6,217 nucleotides of DNA. Source: Acinetobacter sp. (GTDB lineage Bacteria; Pseudomonadota; Gammaproteobacteria; Pseudomonadales; Moraxellaceae). Under the pieces are notes generated by a model. That model ran no database searches. It was not told the DNA's origin and worked only from the letters and a program-made list of their open reading frames with translations. The translations under genes and the position numbers were made by a program. Positions 1 to 4,829 of the stretch are shown in pieces (position 1 is the stretch's first letter; every line of letters starts with the position of its first letter). Location: NCBI GenBank assembly GCA_030523805.1, contig JAUNHS010000033.1, forward strand, positions 1 to 6,217, written 5' to 3'.

Positions 1-1
1 T

Positions 2-40
2 AAAAAAGGCACAGTATCACTAAACACTGCACCTTTTTAT
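2..40 (-). terminator. Intrinsic terminator after the lytic transglycosylase gene
   Basis: On the minus strand, 13 bases after the stop codon of the lytic transglycosylase gene, an imperfect hairpin runs into a run of T. Arms 3-9 and 32-38 pair over 7 bp; after a 2x2 internal mismatch, 12-15 pairs with 26-29 over 4 bp, leaving a 10-base loop. The outer A/T pairs put a T run on both strands, so it may also stop plus-strand transcription arriving from left of the window. Hand-folded only; the internal mismatch lowers confidence a little. Confidence 0.75.
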
Positions 41-53
41 TGCTCTAATACGA

Positions 54-1349
54 TTAGTAAATCAAAGCACTTGCCGTACGCTGGCTAATAAAACCATCTG
101 CTACATGACCATTTGCCGCTTGCCAACGCTGGAATGCTTTACGGCTATTCGTACCCAACACGCCATCTACACCTTGTGTGTCATAGCCTGCTGCAGTCAA
201 ACGCTGTTGCAACATTTTTGCTTGAGCTGTGGTTAAAGGTTGCTCACTGGTCGGCCACGCCTTTTGAATACCTGGTAAGCCAACAATCGCTTTTGCCAAT
301 GAACTCACTGCCAACGCATAACTTAATGAATTGTTATACACACGAATGACTTCAAAGTTTTTGCTCAACAGTAATGCAGGACCGTTTACCCCTGCAGGCA
401 GCCACAATTCTGCTGTTGCATTCAAATCAGATGCCGCAGTTTGTACAAACTTCACGCCCATTTGTTGCCATTGAGCAAAGGTCTTTTTCGTACCTGTTTG
501 CGTATAGTCAAAACCTGCTGGCAAAGTAACTTCATAAAATGGCGATAAACCACGCACCCAACCTGATTTTGATAAATAATTTGCCGTAGAACTTAACGCA
601 TCGGCTTCAGTCCAAGGGCTACGACGTTGATCGCCATTACCATCTACGCCAAAGCTCAACCATGTTGCAGGAATAAATTGCGTATGCCCCATACCACCTG
701 CCCATGAACCTTTTAATTGCGACCATGACAAATCACCACGTTGCAATAAAGTCAGCATTGCCAACAATTGCTCTTCAGCAAAAGCACGACGACGACCTTC
801 ATACGCCAAAGTTGCCAAAGCACTTGCCAAATCGGCACTGCCCGTCCCTTGACCATACGATGATTCTACACCCCAAATCGCTGTAACAATAGACGCAGGT
901 ACGCCATATTGATTTTCAGCGGCAGTTAATAAATCACGTTGGGCAGCAAAATTCTTTTGCCCTGCACTCACACGCACCGATGAAATGGCAGATTGTGCAT
1001 AATCCCACGGCATTTTGGTAAATTCAGGTTGTTGCTTATCTAAAGAGATAATACGCTGGCTCAATTGAGCATTTGCCAATAAACGCTGTACATCAGCAGC
1101 AGAATGCCCTGCTTGAATAGCACGTTGTGTAAAATCACTTTTCCACGCATCAAAGCTGTCATATTGTTGCGTTGTGCTTGATGTAGTTACAACAGGCGTT
1201 GCTTTCGGTGCTTCTACCACCACCACAGGTGCAGGTTGTGTTTGCACAGGGGCTTGTACAGGCGTTTTCGGATATTCTACAGTGGTACACGCTGCCACCC
1301 ATAGGCTCAATACGCTTAAAGGAAACAGCTTTTTCATATTCATTTGCAT
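54..1349 (-). CDS. Lipoprotein lytic murein transglycosylase, MltB-type, with C-terminal peptidoglycan-binding domain
   Basis: 431 aa. By family, it cleaves the MurNAc-GlcNAc bond of peptidoglycan non-hydrolytically, leaving 1,6-anhydroMurNAc ends, in the periplasm. Residues 5-21 form a lipoprotein signal (MKK, hydrophobic stretch, lipobox VAAC with Cys21), so membrane anchoring is expected; a Pro/Val/Thr-rich linker follows to about residue 62. The SLT_2/MltB catalytic domain spans about 64-360. It has the motif IWGVESSYG, where Glu162 is the likely catalytic acid, then GGMGHTQFIPATW (218-230), VDGNGD (235-240) and NNSLSYALAV (339-348). Residues 372-430 are a PG_binding_1 domain (LQQRLTAAGYD, GVDGVLGTNSRKAFQRWQ). 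The first ATG is chosen because GAG lies 8 bases upstream; ATGs at residues 3 and 5 would keep the signal peptide. The gene appears monocistronic, with a terminator behind it. The family call is firm; which numbered Mlt/Slt paralogue it is cannot be told. Confidence 0.95.
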   Translation of the reverse strand: MQMNMKKLFPLSVLSLWVAACTTVEYPKTPVQAPVQTQPAPVVVVEAPKATPVVTTSSTTQQYDSFDAWKSDFTQRAIQAGHSAADVQRLLANAQLSQRIISLDKQQPEFTKMPWDYAQSAISSVRVSAGQKNFAAQRDLLTAAENQYGVPASIVTAIWGVESSYGQGTGSADLASALATLAYEGRRRAFAEEQLLAMLTLLQRGDLSWSQLKGSWAGGMGHTQFIPATWLSFGVDGNGDQRRSPWTEADALSSTANYLSKSGWVRGLSPFYEVTLPAGFDYTQTGTKKTFAQWQQMGVKFVQTAASDLNATAELWLPAGVNGPALLLSKNFEVIRVYNNSLSYALAVSSLAKAIVGLPGIQKAWPTSEQPLTTAQAKMLQQRLTAAGYDTQGVDGVLGTNSRKAFQRWQAANGHVADGFISQRTASALIY

Positions 1350-1371
1350 AAGACGAACTCTAAATCACTTA

Positions 1372-1399
1372 AAATTAAAAAATCAAAACACTGTAACAA
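1372..1399 (-). promoter_or_regulatory. Candidate sigma70 promoter for the lytic transglycosylase gene
   Basis: In the 102-base spacer after truB, the minus strand carries TTGTTA (1394-1399) as a possible -35 and TAATTT (1372-1377) as a possible -10, 16 bases apart. Transcription would start near 1365, about 15 bases before the start codon. The region is AT-rich, so chance matches are easy. No clear terminator follows truB, so read-through from truB is also possible. Confidence 0.3.
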
Positions 1400-1451
1400 G
1401 ACTTGCTCACAATGTCCATATTAAATTTGTGTATTTTTTCACATTATTGAT

Positions 1452-2357
1452 TTAAGGCAAATGCAATACACGTTTAGGAATCAAACGCCCTTTCGCATTC
1501 ACACTCGCCAAACCCAAACATTTACCATTAAAAAAGACCAATAATTCTGCTGTTTCAGCTGCATCTACACTACTCTCTTGCCCATTACAGAAATATTTTA
1601 CACGCTCTTCCGCCAGTTCATAGCGTGGCAAAGTCGCCACAGGAGCATAACTTGCCAATAAACATTGCTCACGCTCTGCTTCGGTCAAACTTTCTAAATA
1701 TTCTAAAGTATATTGCTCATTGAGCTGAAAATGCCCTGTTGCCACACGGTGCAAACTACCCAAATGCCCCACTGTCCCCAAGGCTTTGGCAATATCTTCG
1801 CCTAGTACACGGATATACGTCCCTTTAGAACAACTCACATCTAAAGATAATCGCTGACCATCAAATGCCAAAATATGAATGGCATCAATCTCAATCTCTC
1901 TCGCTTCTCGCTCAATTTCAATGCCTTGTCGTGCCAATTCATACAAAGGACGACCTGCTTTTTTCAATGCCGAATACATCGGTGGTACTTGCTGCTGTTT
2001 ACCTAAAAAACCTTGCAAAACCAAGGCAACATCTTCCTGCGTCAGTTGTGGCACGGCACATTCAGCATTCACTTCGCCTTCGGCATCGCCTGTCGTGGTG
2101 GCTTGCCCTAGCACAATTGTGGTGTGATAACGCTTATTCGCATCTAATAAATAATGGGAAAATTTAGTCGCTTCGCCCAAGCAAATCGGCAATAAACCTG
2201 TCGCCAAAGGATCTAAAGCCCCTGTATGCCCTGCTTTTTCTGCACGAAATAAATAACGCACCTTTTGCAAGGCGGCATTAGAGCTTAATCCCTGTGGTTT
2301 ATTGAGCAAAAATACACCATGTACAGCACGGCGTTGGATTTTTTGACGTTGGGTCAT
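1452..2357 (-). CDS. truB: tRNA pseudouridine(55) synthase TruB
   Basis: 301 aa, normal length for the family. It isomerises U55 in the T loop of elongator tRNAs to pseudouridine, in the cytoplasm. The N-terminal pseudouridine synthase domain has the box [12 protein letters not shown] (43-54) with catalytic Asp49, the KRY motif (75-77) with the active-site Tyr77, [11 protein letters not shown] (125-135) and [14 protein letters not shown] (177-190) with a conserved Arg183. The last 60 or so residues match the TruB C-terminal PUA-like tail (PKRVLHLP end). The ATG at 2357 is preceded by GAGAA ending 4 bases upstream; conserved sequence begins at about residue 13. Unlike the Escherichia coli arrangement, where truB sits between rbfA and rpsO, here it follows rplS, separated by a strong terminator. 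It is therefore probably transcribed alone or by limited read-through. No missing key residue was seen. Confidence 0.97.
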   Translation of the reverse strand: MTQRQKIQRRAVHGVFLLNKPQGLSSNAALQKVRYLFRAEKAGHTGALDPLATGLLPICLGEATKFSHYLLDANKRYHTTIVLGQATTTGDAEGEVNAECAVPQLTQEDVALVLQGFLGKQQQVPPMYSALKKAGRPLYELARQGIEIEREAREIEIDAIHILAFDGQRLSLDVSCSKGTYIRVLGEDIAKALGTVGHLGSLHRVATGHFQLNEQYTLEYLESLTEAEREQCLLASYAPVATLPRYELAEERVKYFCNGQESSVDAAETAELLVFFNGKCLGLASVNAKGRLIPKRVLHLP

Positions 2358-2372
2358 GATGTTCTCATTTTT

Positions 2373-2399
2373 TGAATAGCAATGGCTCAGTCATATCAA
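2373..2399 (-). promoter_or_regulatory. Candidate promoter for truB
   Basis: Just downstream of the rplS terminator, the minus strand reads TTGATA (2394-2399), 15 bases, then TATTCA (2373-2378). TG one base before the -10 hexamer makes an extended -10 (TGCTATTCA), which could tolerate the short spacer. Transcription would start near 2366, giving a very short leader. The position, between a terminator and truB, is where a promoter is needed; the sequence match is only moderate. Confidence 0.35.
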
Positions 2400-2401
2400 T
2401 A

Positions 2402-2431
2402 AAAAATGCACCCCAAATAGAGTGCATTTTT
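2402..2431 (-). terminator. Intrinsic terminator of the rpsP-rimM-trmD-rplS operon
   Basis: An uninterrupted 10-bp stem (2402-2411 with 2422-2431, core ATGCAC/GTGCAT) has a 10-base loop, and the minus strand continues as TTTTTTATTG. It begins 20 bases after the rplS stop codon. The A/T outer pairs make it symmetrical enough to work on the plus strand as well, but no plus-strand gene is seen. This is the clearest terminator in the window. Confidence 0.9.
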
Positions 2432-2451
2432 GTACATAAACGTGCTGTTTA

Positions 2452-2829
2452 TTATTCTGCAGCAGTTTTGCGTGCTGGTAATTTTTCACGGATACGAGCC
2501 GCTTTACCAGACAAGTCACGAAGATAGTAAAGTTTCGCACGGCGAACATCACCACGACGTTTTACTTCAATTTTCGCAACAATCGGTGAGTGAGTTTGGA
2601 ATACACGCTCAACACCCACACCGCTAGAAATCTTACGAACAGTGAACGCAGAGTTTAAACCACGGTTTTTCTTCGCAATTACCACACCTTCATAGGCTTG
2701 TAAACGCTCACGATCACCTTCTTTTACTTTTACTGATACAACAACTGTATCACCTGGTGCAAATGCAGGAATATCAGTTTTTAACTGTGCATTTTCTACA
2801 GCTTGAACTAAAGGATGTTTACCACTCAT
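2452..2829 (-). CDS. rplS: 50S ribosomal protein L19
   Basis: 125 aa from the chosen start. L19 binds the 50S subunit at the interface with 30S and helps form an intersubunit bridge. The sequence is typical throughout: [16 protein letters not shown] (2-17), [16 protein letters not shown] (23-38), the signature [19 protein letters not shown] (64-82), and the basic tail with [21 protein letters not shown] (97-117). I chose the ATG at 2829 because known L19 proteins begin at MSGKHPL as far as I recall, and GGAG (2839-2842) lies 9 bases upstream. An in-frame ATG 12 codons earlier, at 2865, also has an AGG 8 bases upstream and would give 137 aa. The gene is last in its operon, 132 bases after trmD across a structured spacer, and is followed by a strong terminator. 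Confidence 0.97.
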   Translation of the reverse strand: MSGKHPLVQAVENAQLKTDIPAFAPGDTVVVSVKVKEGDRERLQAYEGVVIAKKNRGLNSAFTVRKISSGVGVERVFQTHSPIVAKIEVKRRGDVRRAKLYYLRDLSGKAARIREKLPARKTAAE

Positions 2830-2838
2830 TGAGGGATT

Positions 2839-2842
2839 CTCC
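2839..2842 (-). promoter_or_regulatory. Shine-Dalgarno site deciding the rplS start
   Basis: GGAG on the minus strand, 9 bases before the ATG at 2829. It supports the family-consistent start MSGKHPL over the in-frame ATG at 2865. The upstream ATG has its own weaker AGG at 2874-2876. Confidence 0.6.
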
Positions 2843-2876
2843 AAAAAATGCGATGGTTCTGTCATGATGTGAACCT

Positions 2877-2972
2877 ACCGCTGAGGATAGAGGCTAAAAA
2901 CGCATATCTCTCGGTTGTGTTTTTCCTTTGTAAATTTTACAAAGACGCTTTTAATCAATCTTTAAGACTGAT
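2877..2972 (-). promoter_or_regulatory. Structured trmD-rplS junction with three possible stem-loops
   Basis: On the minus-strand RNA, reading downstream: (a) 2965-2972 pairs with 2954-2961 over 8 bp including one G-U, with the trmD stop codon UAA as its 3-base loop. (b) 2936-2944 against 2926-2934 is a perfect 9-base inverted repeat around a single base, CTTTGTAAA/TTTACAAAG on the plus strand; as RNA it would form about 7 bp with a 5-base loop. (c) 2915-2905 against 2889-2877 pairs ACCG..GAG.ATA with UAU.CUC..CGGU, with small bulges, ending just before the AGG of the upstream rplS start. None has a T run behind it, so these are not standard terminators. They could be RNA processing, stabilising or translational control elements. 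Hand-folded; the function is inference. Confidence 0.4.
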
Positions 2973-3708
2973 GTTCTAAATCTTTCAGCCATTTTTTTTG
3001 CTGTGCTGTCAGCTCCACTTGTGCCACCAATTCTGGGCGACGCTGTAAAGTTCGCTGATAACGTTGCAAAAAACGCCATTTTTCAATCTCTGCATGATGC
3101 CCTGATTTTAATACATCAGGCACAGCAAGACCTTCAAATTCATCTGGCTTGGTATATTGTGGACAGTCTAATAAACCATCTACAAATGAGTCTTGTACAG
3201 CCGATTGTTGGTCAGACATTGCATCGGGCAAACGCCGAATTAAGCTATCTAACAACACCATCGCAGGAAGCTCACCACCAGATAACACATAATCGCCTAT
3301 GGAAATTTCTACATCTACATAGCGTTGGATTAAGCGTTCATCTATCCCTTCATAACGACCACACAGCACAATCATACCATCATAATGTTGATATTGTTGT
3401 ACATCTTGTTCATTTAAGGTACGCCCTTGTGGCGACATATAAACCACAGGAACTTGATGTTTTCCTGCTTGCTGAGCAAGCATTTTGGCATGTTGAATTG
3501 CTTGAGCCAAAGGCTCTGCCATCATCACCATACCTGGGCCACCACCAAAAGGTCGTTCATCTACCTTTTTGTAATTGCCCTGTGCAAAATCTCGTGGGTT
3601 AATACAATGGATTTGTACCAAATCTCGCTTTTTTGCACGCCCGCTAATGCCGTAAGCTGTAATCGCATCAAACATTTCAGGAAAAAGTGTAATGACTGCA
3701 AACCACAT
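2962..3708 (-). CDS. trmD: tRNA (guanine(37)-N1)-methyltransferase TrmD
   Basis: 248 aa, usual length. It transfers a methyl group from S-adenosylmethionine to N1 of G37, 3' of the anticodon, preventing +1 frameshifting; it acts as a homodimer of the SPOUT (trefoil-knot) class. Conserved blocks are [20 protein letters not shown] (6-25), [17 protein letters not shown] (50-66), MSPQGRTL (91-98), the knot motifs [11 protein letters not shown] (115-125) and [21 protein letters not shown] (134-154), and [17 protein letters not shown] (172-188). By alignment from memory with E. coli TrmD, Arg158 and Asp173 correspond to catalytic Arg154 and Asp169. The ATG at 3708 is preceded by AAAAAGG ending 8 bases upstream and starts directly with conserved sequence. 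It lies 76 bases after rimM and 132 bases before rplS. In E. coli this protein is made far less than the flanking ribosomal proteins by translational control. Confidence 0.98.
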   Translation of the reverse strand: MWFAVITLFPEMFDAITAYGISGRAKKRDLVQIHCINPRDFAQGNYKKVDERPFGGGPGMVMMAEPLAQAIQHAKMLAQQAGKHQVPVVYMSPQGRTLNEQDVQQYQHYDGMIVLCGRYEGIDERLIQRYVDVEISIGDYVLSGGELPAMVLLDSLIRRLPDAMSDQQSAVQDSFVDGLLDCPQYTKPDEFEGLAVPDVLKSGHHAEIEKWRFLQRYQRTLQRRPELVAQVELTAQQKKWLKDLEHQS

Positions 3709-3710
3709 CG

Positions 3711-3742
3711 CAGATACCTTTTTAATCCGACTTGTTTATCTG
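3711..3742 (-). promoter_or_regulatory. Possible hairpin presenting the trmD ribosome binding site
   Basis: The minus-strand RNA has CAGAUA (plus 3737-3742) and UAUCUG (plus 3711-3716), which pair exactly over 6 bp. The 20-base loop contains the trmD Shine-Dalgarno sequence AAAAAGG (plus 3717-3723), and the start codon lies 2 bases beyond the stem. A short stem of this type could tune ribosome loading. Six pairs in AT-rich sequence can arise by chance. Confidence 0.25.
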
Positions 3743-3784
3743 ATTTGGGAAATTAGCTATCGCCAATTTATAGCCTAGTATCAA

Positions 3785-4333
3785 CTAGTAATCTACACCC
3801 CAATTGACATAAATACGACCTGCTTCCAGATCAACGTTTTGTATTACATCAGAATGCCATGGAATCATACGCTCTTGAGTATCTACGCTCTCTGCAGTTG
3901 CATGTACGAGCATGACATCATTTGCCCCAGTTTCAAACATTTCATGAATACGCCCTAAAATTGCTGCCTGACCTTGTTCATCAAGACCGACAACCGTCAA
4001 ACCTTTAAGATCTGACCAGTAGTACTCATCTGTGCCTGCTTGTGGCAATTGCGTTTTTGCAATCCAAATATTCGCTCCGACCAGTTGCTCCGCTTGCGTG
4101 CGATCTGCAACGCCTTTTAGTGCGACAACCAAGCCTTTGCCATGTGGCTTCCAACGCTTTACACTTACCATTTGCCAACCTATTTTGGTTTCTACCCACC
4201 ATGGCAAATAGTCAAACATATTGCTCATCGGCTCTGTATGAGAATACACCCATAACCAACCATTTAGCCCATATGCAGAACGTAACTGTCCAATCTGAAT
4301 GCGATCTTCTGGCACATTCTCTATAGTACTCAT
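3785..4333 (-). CDS. rimM: Ribosome maturation factor RimM
   Basis: 182 aa, normal for RimM. It binds the 30S head near S19 and assists late maturation of the 3' domain of 16S rRNA. The N-terminal RimM beta-barrel (about 12-95) holds IGQLRSAYGLNGWLWVYSHT (14-33, followed by EP), matching the family block G-x-YG-x-x-GW-x-x-V-x-SxTEP. A PRC-barrel-like C-terminal domain (about 101-182) holds EYYWSDLKGL (103-112); its Tyr-Tyr pair corresponds to residues important for 30S binding in E. coli. It also has GANDVMLV (136-143) and IPW...VIQNVDLEAGRIYVNW (157-178). The ATG at 4333 has AGG ending 6 bases upstream. The stop codon is TAG, while its operon partners end in TAA. It follows rpsP by 45 bases and precedes trmD by 76, consistent with co-transcription. 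Confidence 0.97.
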   Translation of the reverse strand: MSTIENVPEDRIQIGQLRSAYGLNGWLWVYSHTEPMSNMFDYLPWWVETKIGWQMVSVKRWKPHGKGLVVALKGVADRTQAEQLVGANIWIAKTQLPQAGTDEYYWSDLKGLTVVGLDEQGQAAILGRIHEMFETGANDVMLVHATAESVDTQERMIPWHSDVIQNVDLEAGRIYVNWGVDY

Positions 4334-4342
4334 GTTGAACCT

Positions 4343-4379
4343 ATTGCAATTATGTGAATTTCAAGCAATCAGTTGCAAT
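4343..4379 (-). repeat. Inverted and direct repeat in the rpsP-rimM junction
   Basis: The 9-base word TTGCAATTA occurs on the plus strand at 4344-4352 and 4373-4381. Because ATTGCAAT is self-complementary, the copies can also pair: 4373-4379 with 4343-4349, 7 bp closing a 23-base loop. The first copy in the RNA begins at the rpsP stop codon; the second abuts the AGG Shine-Dalgarno sequence of rimM. The stem could reduce rimM translation relative to rpsP. The sequence is visible; the role is inference. Confidence 0.35.
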
Positions 4380-4630
4380 TAAGCAGCTTGTTTTTTTGCT
4401 TGTTTTACTAAGTCAGCGACACGGTCAGATGCTTGAGCACCCTGATTTACCCAGTGAGCCAAACGGTCTAAATCTAAACGTAATTTTTCAGATTGACCTT
4501 GAGCTAAAGGGTTATAAAAACCGATACGTTCAATAAAACGACCATCACGGGCATTACGGCTATCTGTAACAACCACTTGATAGAACGGACGCTTTTTAGC
4601 ACCACCACGGGCTAGACGAATAACGACCAT
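4379..4630 (-). CDS. rpsP: 30S ribosomal protein S16
   Basis: 83 aa, the usual bacterial length. S16 binds 16S rRNA early in 30S assembly, in the 5' domain. The sequence has the family start [20 protein letters not shown] (1-20), then [20 protein letters not shown] (22-41), an [22 protein letters not shown] stretch (50-71) and a short Lys/Ala-rich tail. The ATG at 4630 is preceded by GTAGAG ending 7 bases upstream; conserved residues begin at the first Met, so no other start is sensible. It heads the operon rpsP-rimM-trmD-rplS, a gene order conserved across many proteobacteria. Its leader of roughly 115 bases, from the candidate promoter at 4751-4780, contains a terminator-like hairpin that may limit operon expression. 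Confidence 0.98.
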   Translation of the reverse strand: MVVIRLARGGAKKRPFYQVVVTDSRNARDGRFIERIGFYNPLAQGQSEKLRLDLDRLAHWVNQGAQASDRVADLVKQAKKQAA

Positions 4631-4646
4631 ATTAATACTCTACATT

Positions 4647-4678
4647 AAAAAATAATCCCATACTGCAAACAGTGTGGG
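4647..4678 (-). terminator. Terminator-like hairpin in the rpsP leader (possible attenuator)
   Basis: The minus strand carries CCCACACTG, loop TTTG, CAGTATGGG (plus 4657-4678). This is a 9-bp stem with one C/A mismatch, followed by ATTATTTTTT, a run of six T at plus 4647-4652. The T run ends only 16 bases before the rpsP start codon. It is the only terminator-like structure between the pilY1-like gene and rpsP, so it may end the upstream transcript. However, no promoter fits between it and rpsP, so rpsP transcripts must also cross it. Attenuation or partial termination is therefore possible. The mismatch and the ATTA before the T run make it weaker than the operon-end terminator. Confidence 0.55.
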
Positions 4679-4750
4679 CGAAGGACATCTGCAAGTCTAA
4701 TCACACATACAAATATATGCGAAAAAGAGCTACAGACAGACTAGCGTATA

Positions 4751-4780
4751 ATTTTATCAAATTCTTTGTTATGCTGACAA
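4751..4780 (-). promoter_or_regulatory. Candidate promoter of the rpsP operon
   Basis: Minus strand TTGTCA (4775-4780) and TAAAAT (4751-4756), 18 bases apart, with TG one base before the -10 hexamer (TGATAAAAT, extended -10). Transcription would start near 4744, about 50-80 bases after the stop codon of the upstream gene. This is the best sigma70-like match in the 199-base spacer. A second -35-like TTGACT lies 5 bases upstream but is badly spaced. Confidence 0.45.
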
Positions 4781-4829
4781 GTCAAATCTTAAAATATCAT
4801 CAAATAAATTCCAGATTAGTGTGTATTTT

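Noticed and set aside
121..1090. Frequent TGCCAA words suggesting an uptake-sequence-like repeat
   Set aside because: They mostly fall in the same reading frame as Leu-Ala or Ala codons of the transglycosylase, have no longer shared flanks, and are thinner elsewhere; codon use explains them.
1350..1451. Possible terminator after truB
   Set aside because: The best pairing, CACAA with TTGTG, is only 5 bp with a 14-base loop and no T run follows.
3003..3602. A 199-codon open frame on the plus strand opposite trmD
   Set aside because: It lies entirely inside the strongly conserved trmD gene on the other strand. It is rich in His, Leu and Gln, as expected from reading TrmD codons backwards, resembles no family I recognise, and has no clear ribosome binding site.
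3770..3790. Small repeats CTAG...CTAG near the rimM stop
   Set aside because: Only 4 bases each in AT-rich sequence; no structure or motif beyond chance.
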